A DNA stretch of 64,000 nucleotides from Spinellus fusiger (GCA_025094145.1 JALLLS010000110.1:33325-97324), one strand, 5' to 3'; numbered from the stretch's first letter, positions 1-12,500 are shown. Numbers and translations: made by a program. Notes: generated from the letters alone by a model not told the origin.

Positions 1-860
1 AGACAGAGACTCTGCGTTCATGTTCAATCTGGCGGATAATATCATCGTACTCCTGGACAACGTAGGCATCAGATTTGTCACCGTTAGCGTGGAGGTTAGC
101 CAACACAACCAAGGCCTCATCGTTACGGCCCTTGGAGATAAGCCAGCGGGGAGAGTAAGGCAAGAAGATGGCACCAACACCAAGAATAAGAGCAGGGATG
201 ATCTGGATACCAAGGGGAATACGGAAAGAAGCCTCACTGTCGATGTGTTCACAACCGGCACCAATCCAGAAAGCAACCATGAGACCGGTGGTAATCATGA
301 GCTGCTGGAGGGAGATAAGACGACCACGAATTTCCTTGGGAGCAAGTTCAGACTGTAAAAAGAGCAAAAGTCAGTAATGCACTTAGATATAACAGTATAT
401 TATTTTTTATCTTACCTGGTAGAGAGGGACAATCATGGAAAGCATACCAATACCGAGACCAGAAACAGCACGGCCACCAACCATCATACCATAGCTGTTA
501 GTACCACACTGGACAGCAGCACCAATACTGAAGACGAATGAACCGAGAATAATGGATCTTTTACGACTGAGATGTTCAGCGGAAGGACCTTTAAAATAAA
601 GTTAGTACATCCTATCATAGAATAGAATAGAAATAAATATTCTTACCAGCCAAGAGAGCACCAACGAAACAACCAGCCAGCAGCAAACCTGTAATTGTAC
701 CGGTTTGAAGGGCTGAGAGTGTAGTTCCACCGCCTGTCATAAGGCTGATGAAGTGAGACATGGTTAAGACACCAGAAATGACACCAGTATCATAACCGAA
801 GCAGAAACCACCTATAGCGGCGAAAAGGGAAACAATGTACACTTGTGCAGTGCGTGCCAT
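1..860 (-). CDS. MFS sugar (hexose) transporter, 5' part, cut by window edge
   Basis: This is the N-terminal half of a sugar porter of the major facilitator superfamily, a plasma-membrane hexose:H+ symporter family. Exons on the minus strand are 860-647, 588-416 and 352-1, with introns of 58 and 63 nt bounded by GT and AG. The start is the ATG at 860. Visible family marks are the TM1 motif GFCFGYDTGVISG, the loop 2-3 signature GxxxDxxGRR in the form SRKRS, GRAVSGLGIGM with a following VPLYQSE, and PYSPRWLISKGR at the end of TM6. The family more often has PESPRWL, so the Tyr is a lineage variant. The 3' half lies outside the window, so substrate cannot be judged. Identification as a sugar transporter is secure; hexose as substrate is inferred from family. 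Confidence 0.93.
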
Positions 861-2048
861 TGTTAGATAAATAAGAGTGTGATAAGAATATGAAGAAAAG
901 AACTTGTGAAAAAGACGCTTTCTTTTATACTCATTTCTTTACATCTTTCAATCTCTCTTGGGAATAGAAAAGTGATACCAGATCAATGTAACAAACTCAG
1001 AAAAAAGTGGGGGAAAAAGTGGGAAGTAATTGTACAACATTCTATTCTCATACTTTTTCTCTGGCTTTTGCGGGTGATGTATGACATTGAGAAACATTGA
1101 AATGAAGTACTATTGGCCCCATCCTCGACCTAACCAATCATGGTTTACCTGGAGAGTGCAACAAGCCCCGCTTTGCCCATTTTCCCGCTGCTTCTCCACT
1201 TTCACTACCCCACGTAGAAGGTCATTCCACTGATTGGCTTCCGCATAATTCAGTAAAAGAGGATTCCCGGGGTTTATTATCGCCGACTCAACGAAAATCA
1301 TCATCAATAATTTGCTCACAAATGGTTTTTTAGACACTAAACTGGCTGTAAAAATGAGAGATTTGTCTCGGCTTTTGCCCGTAGCATTGTGGTGAGATTT
1401 AATTGTCAAATGAATTCGTATTAACAATGATATAAGTAACAAGTGTTGATTGCGTTTATTACATTTATTCCCCACAAACAGGCAGATTAAACAATTAATT
1501 ATTCTGTAACAACTCAACAGTAATCGTTTATTTGTTCATACGACTATGGTATGATTGATTAGAAAAAAAAAGTAAATAAGGTTTTATAGAACTTAAGATT
1601 TTCCCCAATACACTCTAATTTTTATAAATAAAAGAACTGAATAAATCACTGGATTTGGTATGCGTTTTTAAAAAGAAAAACAGTAGTTCCATAATAAGTT
1701 CAGCTGATACTCTTTACTTTTTGATTGAATAAAGCTGCATTAAACAACATCCAGTATTGAAGATTATGCTTCTTCCTTTGTATTTTTACTCACACTTCGA
1801 CACTTTATCCTATTATGGGCATTGACTCACTTTGACAATAATAATGGAGGCTAATTTGTGAGACTATTTTCAAGAGAGTAAGTAAATAAATAATCGTAGC
1901 CAATGACTCTCCCTACAAGCGTAAGCTTAGGATTCACAAGCTTGTTACACTGTTCAGATGATGTACAAAGATTACATAGTGTAGAAATCAATACATAGAA
2001 TATATAACCCCAAGCACTCATTCAGAGCTCATAGAGACTATCTTTATT
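861..2048. other. Upstream region of the sugar transporter, no gene seen
   Basis: About 1.2 kb of non-coding sequence. Near 1000-1025 there are two G-rich motifs, one of them GTGGGG, which fits the fungal Mig1/CreA site SYGGRG. A CCCCAC lies near 1190. Glucose repression of the transporter is therefore possible but only inferred. The remainder is AT-rich and I see no coding signal. Confidence 0.4.
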
Positions 2049-2050
2049 TT

Positions 2051-3260
2051 CACACCCAAAGAATTTTTTGGTCTTTAAGCGGTGAGATCTTCCTTTTACG
2101 AGGGTCCCAAATTTTGCCCTTTTATTCATCTGTGTTTAAAACCAAAGGTTTGCAAGTATCTAAATAATTGTTTCCTTTTGTGGATATCACAATATTGAAT
2201 TGTATTATCAATAGAATATATTGTTTATTGTAATAGTATAGCTAATACTATAGTATGACTATAGCTACTGCCCAAGTACATGCCCTCATAGCAATAGAAT
2301 ATATAACCTAAGATCCTTATGCTTTATCCTTGGGACATAGATAGCTATGCTCAAGAGTATTTTCTAGACGTTATTGACCTTGTAGAAGACTACTTGGGAC
2401 TGACTTGAAAGGAATCTTTATTTATTAATAACAGTACAATGAGTGTCTTGTGGAATACAATGAGCTCAAGCCCAAATGAAGACACTGCTTACCTTTTTAT
2501 CACTAGAATAGTCCTAGGTGGTGTCTATCACTTTTTTCTATTGTTTCTCTTTGTTAATAATAGCACATTACCTTGCTCATCTATGCTCATCTTGACGAGC
2601 ACTTGGGTGTTAAGTTGTATGCGCAATGTGAGAAATAACAGAGGGAGGGGAATATCAAAACAAATAATAATATTTCATCTATTATTCTGGTAATAAACTA
2701 CACCATAGCCTCTACTCATAAAATTCACAAGTCAAACAATTCACACTCTATTTGTCTTGAGCCTAAGAGACAGTATTAGAAACAATACTTTGTAATCATT
2801 AAGCACCACTGTTAATACCAGTTACAATAACATAGTTACTGAAGTGATCATCAATATTGAGTCAATAAATAGCTATACTACTCTTAATATAAGTAAGTTT
2901 GGTTCTATTTTATAGACAATGACCACTAGAGCTAACTCTATAGGTTCTGTAATACATCTTTCTTAAGCAGTGTCATACTGCAAATACTGTGGGCTTATGG
3001 ATAACACATTATGTTAAACAATAAATGCAGTGACCGAGTTGTAATATTAAGTGAATTCTGGTTCTATTTCTTGTCTTTACAGCCAATTCTATACTTTTTA
3101 ATTGCAAAGTCAATCGTCATTGCTAGAATAGGCAAGTAGAGTTTGAAATTGTCCATTTAGACAACGAAAAGGCCTTTTTAAACACATTAGCCAATCATAG
3201 GAATATTAAGGTTTTATTCTCAGGATATTTCTTTATATATCCCAATAATCTTTGGGTGTG
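2051..3260. repeat. TA-type TIR element, copy 1 (1.2 kb, no transposase)
   Basis: The ends are inverted copies of CACACCCAAAGA. The right end is followed by TA; the left flank is TT and may be a mutated TA. The interior matches, in reverse orientation, the copy at 27648-29004: both carry the internal block containing ACCGCTTAAAG near one end and the block containing TTGGCTAATGTGTTT near the other. No transposase or long ORF is present, so it is non-autonomous. The superfamily is inferred from TA flanks (Tc1/mariner-like). Confidence 0.7.
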
Positions 3261-3920
3261 TACTTTAAAAGTTTCACAATAAACTACCAATAGACAAAAG
3301 ATGATTGTGCCAAGAATAAGTCAAAAAGTCACTAAAAAACAATGAATCTCAGTTGGTGGTCGGTAGTTGAACGGAAGAACCCTTATAAGTGATCCAATAA
3401 GACAATTATGTTGTAAAATTCAACAAATAAACCTTAGGTAGGGTCTGTGTTCTGGCTGTCATCCTGAGAGGTAATACTTTAGGCTATGCTAGAACCTACA
3501 AATGTTTACAAAAAGTTTTTTTTTTAAAATAAAAATAAAAAAAAGTCCATGTTAATCTTTTTTCTCCCTTTTTTCTCCCTTTTTTCTCCCACTCCCTCAG
3601 ACTCCTCGGGTTTTATTTGGAAGAATGTTACTAAAGATATATCTGCTTCATAGTCGGCGATTTTGTTGTAATATAATTCTTCTCCACCTTATAGTCATGC
3701 AATAGTATGCTATGGAGTAGAGTGATAACTGACTATTTCAATTAGAAATCTGATAAATAAATATATCATTGTACTTATGAGTATCATTGTAATAAAATGG
3801 TTTTGCTAAATCGAAAGACTGTAGTTAACAGATGCTATCTTATCAGTCTTGGATTTGTATGAAGAAAAATCCAATCTCACTCTATAAAGTATTCCGAAAG
3901 GCAGTAAGACAGACCATCTG
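3261..3920. other. AT-rich spacer, no gene
   Basis: Non-coding. It contains an A/T run near 3517-3545 and a pyrimidine tract of repeated TTTTTTCTCCC near 3555-3598. Nothing else is recognisable. Confidence 0.5.
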
Positions 3921-4640
3921 GTATCAAAAAAGACTTATATGTATCTTAGTTTAGTGTAGCGATAACTATACCGGATTCTTATATATAAATATATTGGTGG
4001 ATCGGCTACTACTAGCCAACTGTTTGTCTAATTGTTGTTGATTAATAAAGATCAAAGGCTTCTTTCATTTCATCAGGCTTCAAGTTCTTACAGAGTCTCC
4101 TGAACTTTCTCGACTTGGTTTCAATAGCACTACGATTGTAAGTGTGTCGGTATGTTCTTTTGTTTTTTACAATGCTATCTTCATGAATGCAATAAAGTAA
4201 ATCACAAAGATCATGTTCAATCAACACACACTTGCCGATACTAGATACCAATTCTTCTTTTTCAATCTATGAGTGTTCAATATACGCGTATCTATTGTCA
4301 TATAAGATGGTATACATGTTCTTCTCAATGGAAAACAGTTGAAACGCTTATCTTGAAGAACTTCACACATGCTTGATAGCTTATAATAAGCCTTCAAATG
4401 CTTTGGGGTGGTTGCTTTACAGTCATAATAAATAGAGTATTTGGAAAATCGATAGTTTATGTGATAAGAACTAAAGATATCATGAATCATATCAATATTA
4501 TAGGAAAAGTAGAATTCTTTTGGTGGATAGTGCAGATGAAGATCTCTTCTTTCTTGAATCTGATGGTAGAGAAAGATATAATAAACAATATTTCAATTGA
4601 GATTAGAAGGCGATTGAGTTGTTTGACTTGTGAATTTTGA
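3921..4640 (-). pseudogene. Fanzor1-like (TnpB homologue) fragment, central part
   Basis: A decayed piece of a eukaryotic TnpB-like (Fanzor) gene read on the minus strand in two frames. One frame (4490-4221) gives SKYSIYYDCKATTPKHLKAY and CFPLRRTCIPSYMTIDTRI. The next (4251-4042) gives CVLIEHDLCDLLYCIHEDS, where I place the RuvC-I strand, then ETKSRKFRRLCKNLKP. The family normally has VDPG at the RuvC-I aspartate; here it reads IEHD, so the catalytic Asp seems lost. The zinc ribbon and RuvC-III are missing: the frame jumps to a C-terminal tail (about 3985-3945) nearly identical to that of the copy at 7020-8289. Family assignment is from remembered Mucorales protein patterns and shared segments with the other copy. 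It is a non-functional fossil. Confidence 0.6.
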
Positions 4641-5345
4641 CTCGATTAATTATTGGAAAGTGGTGGCCAAAGTGTATATCTCACCAGAATGATAATATTT
4701 GTTATTCTTTGGTCTTATTCTTTTGTTATTTTTCATAGAAACTATTCACTTGATACTTAACTACTTGTCAAGATGAGCATAAATAAGCAAGGTAATGTGC
4801 CATTATCAACAAAGAGAAACAATAGAAGGAAGTAATAGACACTACCAAAGGCTATTCTTAAGGTAAAAAAGGTAAGCAGTGTCATCATCTGGGCTTGAGT
4901 TTATTCTAATATACAAGACACTCATTGTATTATTATTAGACAAGTAAAGACTCCTTTCAAGTCAGTCCCAGGTGGTCTTCTTCTTTCTTCTATACTGTCA
5001 ATAGTGTCTAGGGTATACTCCCAAGCATAGTTATCTATCTCACAGTGATAAAGCACAAGGATTTTAGGGTATTGATTCTATTGCTATGAGGAATACTCCT
5101 AGAACAGCAGTAGCTATAGTATTATTATATTATTGACTATAGTATTATAATAAGAAAGCTTATTCATCAACAATTTTATTCATAACTACTCTATCTTATT
5201 GATAATACAATTTGACATTGAGGTATTCTACAAAAGAAAAGAATAAATTAGATACTTGCAAACCTTTAATTTTAGACACATTTCCATAAAAGGGCAGAAT
5301 GGGATGGACGTAAAGAGAAGGTTGTGTCGCTGCTTCAAATCCAGA
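4612..5345. repeat. TIR element, right-half copy 2
   Basis: This segment matches the right half of the repeat at 27648-29004, from the block near TTGTTTGAC to the block before the terminal repeat. The terminal repeat itself is badly decayed around 5320-5345. It directly abuts the Fanzor fragment at 3921-4611, the same arrangement as in the element at 6791-9558, so both probably belong to one Fanzor-bearing insertion. The left terminal repeat of this insertion was not found. Confidence 0.55.
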
Positions 5346-6788
5346 AATATCTCTTAGCGTTTAGTAAAAGTATGAGATGCTTTAATATTCTTCCCAGCGG
5401 GATATTAAATATAAGGAAGTTTAAGAATATTTTGAACACAGTAAAAGAAATATGAATCTTTACAAAAACTGCTGAGTGGACAAATAAAAAGAAAAGGTGA
5501 GTTACGCCCAGTATAAACCCTTTTGTACCCCGTCTGTTTACCTTACGATAACTATTGTCAAGGATGACTTCATTCATTAAGTTGAAAATAAATCCTTCAG
5601 TACCATATTCTGTTTTTATTACACTCAGTTGAATAAAGCATTTACTCCCAAACAGTCTAATTGTTCTTTGAGAGAGGGGAAAATCAGAGGTCGTACTTGT
5701 GAAAGAAAAAGTCTCCAAACCAACCCGTTTGTTCGGTTCGGACTAGACATATATCATGTGGAGGTGAAACGAATAGTCTTCAAGAACGATACACAAGCAG
5801 TGAATATTTTAAGAAGTCTCTTTATGATAGTTATTTTAAAAAGAAAGATGTTAGCATTGCTCAAGTATGGAGAGTAGGAATATTGATCTATAGAGTTTGG
5901 AGTTGAGGCTTAGCGTTTACTTTAATCATTATAACACTATTTGTCTGCTGATTTTTTTGTATTCTTCTGGAGTAAAATATATTTCGATGAACAGAAGTAT
6001 GTTATTGTGTGGATATACTTTTCCTTTAGCAGTGTGTACTCTTTCCTATTGAAAAATAAAATATCAATTAGTATTATATTGGCGCTAACCACTGAGTCAA
6101 TCTCAAACCCAGAATTCTTCTGTCTCCTCAATTGACACGAGTACTACCTCAAGATACTATTATTTAATCTGTATTACATTTCATCTAACATAAAATTGTT
6201 CGGAAAAAAATCTCGATTAGGTTACTCAGCTCTAGTTGAGTGTCATTAAAAAAAGACCAGGTGATATTGCTCTTTTTTACCTGTCTTTTTTTCGTGACAT
6301 AATCCATCCTCAAAAACATATTTCCAAAACATATTTCCAAAACATATTTCCAAAACATATTTCCAAAAAAAAAAGGTCAATCATTTCAATATTTAATATG
6401 CCACTCATATCATTATTAAAGAATAATGGTATTTCATCCATTATATATATTTATAAAATATATAGTATACAAGTTGTCTAAATTGGACTATATGACTTGA
6501 CAAGGAAAAGTCTTACACGATGAAATATCTCAGTGTTTAATTAATATTGCATAACATTTATAATTTCTTTTTTAATTTTTCTGGTCGCTTTTTACAAGCA
6601 AGGACTACCATTGCTTATAATGGTTTGTCTTTTTAAATCTCATACAGATTTTCAGTCTACCTTCCAGATATCTTCAACCTTTCAAACTTTGGTAAATAGA
6701 ATTGGCGTTTGAGCTGGTAAGATGACAAATTTAATCTAAATCAAGTGACATTACCATGTCATTATTATGGGCAAACATATTCTATAAC
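5346..6788. other. Spacer with short unassigned ORFs
   Basis: Non-coding as far as I can tell. Overlapping open frames on both strands (about 5335-5877) have no recognisable domain and poor start contexts. AT-rich throughout. Confidence 0.4.
6313..6364. repeat. 13-bp tandem repeat, 4 copies
   Basis: Four exact head-to-tail copies of AAAACATATTTCC. There are no spacers, so it is a simple minisatellite and not a CRISPR-like array. Confidence 0.9.
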
Positions 6789-7019
6789 TACACACCTAAA
6801 GATTTTTGGGATATAAAAGTAAATATATAGACAATGAAATCATACTATGTTATGATTGGCTAATGTATTTTAAAAAGGGTGTTTCGATGTTTAAATAAAC
6901 TGTTTCAAACTCTGTCTGCCTATCCTAGCAATAGCTACACTATCTTCATAAAGTATTGGTGCATCTTTGGGGAAATTATAGTATAGAAATGTAGTATGGT
7001 TCAAAAGAGACTTACGTGT

Positions 7020-8289
7020 ATCTTAGTTTAGTGTAGCGATAACTACACCGGATTCTTTTTTTGATGTTTTGGTAGGTCGGCTACCACTAGCTAATGGTGA
7101 CACTTCTTTTGGTACCAACAGACTGTACTGTCTTGGATTTACAAAAGCGTTTGGGTCGTTTGCCTTCCTCTCGTAGTCCAAAAAAAAAAGAATATGACGA
7201 AAGTTCAATGTTGCTGCCATGTCCCGATTCCAAAAGCATTGAGAAATCATCTAATCAGAAACTCCAGCAGTTTTGGTCATGATCTTCAAACATTGTTGGT
7301 TTCTGCACCTAAATAAAATAATAATAATAGACTTATTGGCCTTTTTGACTTTTATATAAAGTAAAGAATATTTTTACCTTAAAAGACCATGACATGTCAC
7401 TGAGGGGTTCTTCTCTCTTCTGAAGGGTCTTAGTTTTTTCACTTTCTTGAATTTCTCAAGCTCACCATTTTCACAGGCAGGACAAAAACTGGATGTTTTG
7501 AACTCATCAAAAAGGACCACCTTGAACCCTTCTATCTTCATGCATCAACAACAGCCCCTTCATACTATGTCTTTGTCTAAATGATTGATAATAAGTCTTT
7601 GGAAAATGGATAGTTCATGGGATAAGAGCTAAAGATATCATAAATCATCAATATCATGAGAAGAGAGGAATTCTTTTGGTAGTGTCGATTTTTTCAGATA
7701 AAATGGCTGTTTTGACTTTACTGAATTGTTCAGTAATGTCCTTTACTGAAGCTGATACTTCCATCTCTGTGCTGCTCTTTTTCTTTATTTCATCTTTCAC
7801 TGTCTTTATTCGTTCATTCTTTTTCAAAAGTATGTTTAAGAACATGCGCAGCTTGTTTCCAAAGTGTAATGAGATACCATTGAGGTACGTTGTATTTATT
7901 TTCCTTGCTTCCTACATAACTATTTGGTAGGCATACTTTAAAATGACTGGCTCATATAAACTGTGTTGAGAGTACATGTCTCGATGACTGTTGATAAGTT
8001 CTCGACTGGTTCTTGATTTTGAAGAATTTGCTTGTTTATTTGGCTTGAACCTCTGAAGAAGCGACAAAAAGACCTCACTGTAAAAATTAACATTGGCAAA
8101 ATCCTCCAGAGCAAAGGCAGGGTTGTTTTCCAATTCTTGAATGAATATATACTTTAGAAAAGCGAATTTATGCGTTACAAGAATATGAATAGTAGATACA
8201 AGTGTCTTGAGCGGCGAGAGATATTGTGGCTTCCATCCGATACCAGTGATTGAGCTTTTCACTGCTATCATCTTCAGAGCATGTTCCAT
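7020..8289 (-). pseudogene. Fanzor1-like RNA-guided nuclease gene, internally deleted
   Basis: Eukaryotic TnpB homologue, broken. From ATG 8289 one frame runs to 7654 with a single TAG near 7913. It holds the helical N-terminal part (INSHRDMYSQHSLYEP, then TYLNGISLHFGNKLRMF), followed by frameshifts and a large deletion that removes the RuvC-I region. The frame resumes near 7540 with FKVVLFDEFKTSSFCPAC, then TCHGLLR. A 69-nt intron (7377-7309) has GTAAAA and TTTAG ends. Splicing gives LLRCRNQQC, completing a zinc ribbon (CPAC...CRNQQC). After one in-frame TAG comes WNRDMAATLNFRHIL, the RuvC-III motif (compare NRDxNAA in TnpB). The frame ends near 7023. Intact family members are much longer, so this copy cannot be active. 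Family call: strong on motif order, untested by search. Confidence 0.7.
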
Positions 8290-8473
8290 GATGAAAATAA
8301 AATAAAGACGAGTTCACTTTTTTTTCTTTTTATAATATTTCTGTTTTATAATAGGTTTCCATATTCCATTCATTCAATCCGTGATATGAAAACCAAGAAG
8401 TTGTGTTAAAGCATAAAGCTTGTATATTTATCAATGGAAAGTGTGAATTCCACGGGTTTTCTATACACATATA

Positions 8474-9157
8474 CAGTCCCATACAATGAGTGAGTGGACA
8501 GAAATTCTTTTTTTATTTTATTTTTATTTTTCAAAATAAAAATAAAGGCATATCTATCAATCAAAGATATTCATAATAAAAGGCTTATGGAATAACACAA
8601 TATTTGGAAAAGTTGTTTATTAAATGATTGTCTACATTCTTATTATAAGAATATTGCTCAGTGCTTTGTAACAGAGTCTTTATCTTTAATTACTCTAGTC
8701 TCTTTATCATTGCCTACAACTGTAAAATAGGATTCGTCAGACCAAATGACTTTGTTTTTACATCATTCATATTTCTCAAATGATATACAATGATTTGTAT
8801 AGGGTTTATGAAAATAGACAAAATGATTGCCAGTTTTGAAGTAGATGACACCTTTTCAAGTCTTCCTGTATGCATTTTGAGTTGAATTGTGTCTTTGTTT
8901 TTATACAATAAGACGATCTTGCCCATTGTGCTCTTTGGGATGTCAACATCCTCAGCAATATCTTGATAAGTAGCATATCTTTTTCATTGTCCTATGGTCT
9001 GACCTCTAATAAACATGTCATGCTCTCTTCTTTTGATATGACTATCTTCACGTTCTTAACTAAGAGTTGGCTGATTTTCATTGCTTGAAGTCATTGCTTG
9101 AATAAGCTGTAAAATAAAAAGTTGATTTACTGTCCACTCATTTATTGCATAGGACTG
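8474..9157 (-). mobile_element. Tc1/mariner deletion derivative nested in the Fanzor element
   Basis: The terminal inverted repeats begin CAGTCC and end GGACTG, are about 28 bp long, and are flanked by TA on both sides (8472-8473, 9158-9159). Inside, on the minus strand from about 9094, is the N-terminal helix-turn-helix part of a Tc1 transposase (SNENQPTLS, KRYATYQDIAEDVDIPKST, a stop between IGQ and KRY). This is fused by an internal deletion to the first DDE aspartate (VIWSDESYFTVVG, about 8740-8705). It closely matches the longer copy at 21871-23150. A non-autonomous derivative that inserted after the host element. Confidence 0.85.
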
Positions 9158-9560
9158 TATACCTCACCAGAATAAGAATATTTTTTATTCTTTGGTCTTG
9201 TTATTATCTTGTTATTTCTTACACTGCACATACAACTTGATACTTAAGCACTTATTGAGCTGAGCATAGCTATCTATCTCCCACAGATAAATCACAAGGT
9301 CTTTGGGGTGTGGATTCTATTGCTATGAAGAAATGTACTTGGGCATTAGCTATACTATTACAATAAACAATTTTATTCATAAACAATATATTCTATTGAT
9401 AATATAATTTGATATTGAGGTATACTACGAAAGGAAATAATAATTTGGATACCTGCAAACCTTTTGATTTTAAATACAGTTCCATAAAAGATACGCTTTT
9501 CTTTTACGTAAAAGGAAAGAGATATCACCGCTTAAAGGTGAGAAAGTCTTCGGGTGTGTA

Positions 9561-12500
9561 GTAAATATTAAGACCCTTAGTATCAGCTCAGTTTCTTATG
9601 TAATTTTTTTTTTCATTTATAGTTTTTGGTTGCTTGTGTACTGTACTGAAGTAGATTTGTATTGTAATATCAGTCTCACACTGATTTCAATTCAGACAAA
9701 GCCATTGCTGTCGATATCGATTTTTTGTTTGAGGACTTGAGAATTGCCTTTTGAAGTGTTCAGTGTTCAGCTATTTAGAAAGAAAAAAAACGTTTAAGTT
9801 TAAAAACTGAAACTTAGTTTTTATAAAGGTTGGTATTTTGCATAGTAACTTTACTGGATTACCTTGTATTTATTCACGTTGCTATGCTACCAGAATGTAT
9901 TGACACAAAATTCCCAAAACTGTGTATAATCACCTAGCAAATATTATAACAGATACAAAAATTAAGAAATGGGCTTGAGCACTAGTGAGACATTTGTATA
10001 GTATAGCACTATATTCATATGTTACTCTTTGTATAAGTTATAATAATAGAATTTATATATCACCAAGGTCGATAAGTGGCATGTCTTTAGCACGTTTATA
10101 GTCTATTAAGGTACCTAATTCACATTGGTATAGACACATATAGAGAAGACGTACAAGAACAAATCAGATGGGTTAAGGAACTAGCTCAGAAGTGATCTTT
10201 AGACTTTATGACAAGAAATGTGTGAACGTTTCACACACGGATAGTGATATTCATCTTATAACATTCAATTTTCATACACTACTTTGACAAACAGATATAT
10301 GATTTCCCATTTTCACTATCCAAGTTATACTCGTCAAGTTGTTTGTGAGTAACTCTTCTTGAAAAACAAACAAAAACAAAATAAAGAGTAGATACCCATG
10401 TTAATCCAGAATGGAAAAATACCACCACCTGTACACAACTAAAACTTTATTACAATCCCAGTAATTCACGACTATTGTACTGTGTATAGCACTAATGCCG
10501 CTCCTCCTAATGTGTGGCTGTTAAGGGATGATATTAATAAATCGTCCTGCTTAAAAAATAACAACAGCACTGACTTTTTTAAGCTTACATCCCATTAGAC
10601 TCTATTGTTGCTGTTTATATATAGGAATCGTGATCAATGATATATCAATATATTGTGAAGATCACCTATGAATAAAATTCACAGTATAATGACAAGGGAT
10701 GCTGCTATGTTTATCGTTAAACATTATATGGAATCTAGGGTTTTCAGGTTGCACCAAAGTATTATTACCCCAAAATCTAACCGAGATAATCATAATCTTT
10801 CCTCAGCTCGGCTTTTATGTTGTTGTTTTCTCTTCACCGAGAAATTTAATTTAATAAATAAAAATAGAGTAGAAAAAATATAAAATTTTAAACATTCGAT
10901 TGAAGATGATGCAATTGAAGATGATGCCAGCTAGAGAGGATGAATGGTTTCTACCTATATTAAATTGAAGATGCTGATAAAAACTGTCTTTAAGATATAT
11001 CTAATTCTTTGTTCTTCCAAATTAGTAAGATTACCATTATTTCTGGAAGTAACTCAAAACTACAAAACCAGTTTAACAACCATAGAAAAGGCTGGAAGTT
11101 TATCTGTGTATAATCTACAAGAGATATTTTTAAATGTATGATCAACAATATTATATCTATAAGCATTAGACTAAAGAAAAAGGAAAGACAGAATATCAGT
11201 GTCAGAATCAATCAATTACTGTTTAAAACCTGATGTGAGAATTAGGTTATCCAGTTTTTCCCTTTTCCCAGTTCTTTTCTCTATATTTTACAGTAGATTG
11301 AGTAAGCACACTCGTGAACCCAGTTATTCCACAACTGTATATCCGCCAAGATGTTAAAGGCACTATATTTTCCTTTCTTCTTAATATCAACTGAAAGCCT
11401 GAACCGCTCTGAATTTTTTTGCTTGTCTCCATACTTTAAACAATATAAATCCAATTAATTATTATATAAGTTTCTTATTACATGCAGCTCAATATTTTCA
11501 ACCCCGGACTAAGGATTCTAGCAATGTTCAATCTCTATTCATTGCCATATAATCTTTATGGTAAACAAAAAAGTTCAACATAGTAAATCTCATGCATTCT
11601 CTTTATGGAGATCTAGTGCTCAAATTCTAAAGCATCAGTATTCAATTGGGTTTATAAATATACTTCTATATAAACTTGGAGAGGTGTGTCAAAGACATAC
11701 TTCATAAGATCAAGTGTAACAATTTTCAAAATTATTGACATCCAAAAATGGATGACCCTTCACGTTCTGGTGGCTATTCTTACCCACATTCTTAAATAAT
11801 ATGATTTTCAGTTGCTTTAATTATCTCAGATTATTTTCTCCAGATTTATCGGACAATTAACATTATGAGAAAAAACTTGTTGAACGGTAAATAAACTGAG
11901 ACTGATACTCATAATGTTGTAGGAATATTTTATAGGTGAGATATTAAGAGCCTGTACACCATCAAGCGGCACAAATGCTAAGTAGTTTTCTAATGCCTTG
12001 TGAAAGAGGTATCTCAAGCAATTTATTTACAGATCCAATTTAAAAACGAATTTATTGGATTTGAAACATTACCAATAGTTTTCATGTACTAAGCTTATTA
12101 ACAGTGAAGAAAACAACAGTCAGCCTTATGTCTTTCTTGCTCATGCAAAGTATTATCAAAAACCTAATGAAAGATCAACGCCTATGCTAAGGGCTATATA
12201 AAAATACACACACACACATATTTACAGAATTACTTAAACAATAATATTGCCCACACTGGTTCTACTCAAAGATAGGATACCATAGCTCTAGAGAAAGATA
12301 ATACTTTTACTCTTGATATCTGAAAAATATAAGACAGAAACAGATTTAGAAAGTGAGCTGAAATTGATATTTTTATCAAATGATCAAGGTTAAATTTATT
12401 GGTACAGACTCTATACTTTTACTATTATTATCAATTCAAATAAGGAGCCACTAGTCTTATCAATAAAGAGGAAGTCATTCGTACTAAAGTAAATGTTGTT

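Larger units (their letters stand above)
6791..9558 (-). mobile_element. TA-flanked TIR transposon carrying a Fanzor-like gene
   Basis: The left end begins TA|CACACCTAAAGATTTTTG at 6789-6807. The right end reads, inverted, TA|CACACCCGAAGACTTTC, ending at 9558 with TA at 9559-9560. Between them lies a decayed Fanzor1-like gene on the minus strand (7020-8289). A 684-bp Tc1 derivative (8474-9157) is inserted near the right end; without it the element is about 2.1 kb. The right-hand 400 bp matches the Fanzor-free repeat copies at 2051-3260, 18010-18369 and 27648-29004. Fanzor genes are known passengers of eukaryotic DNA transposons, so the most direct reading is a transposon with a captured Fanzor. 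No DDE transposase for this family is visible inside, so mobilisation would have been in trans. Confidence 0.65.

Noticed and set aside
2439..2693. 84-codon ORF inside the TIR element
   Set aside because: Corresponding stretch in the copy at 27648-29004 is not open and the ORF has no transposase motif.
6313..6364. Short regular repeats resembling a CRISPR array
   Set aside because: Units are contiguous without spacers and the genome is eukaryotic; simple minisatellite.
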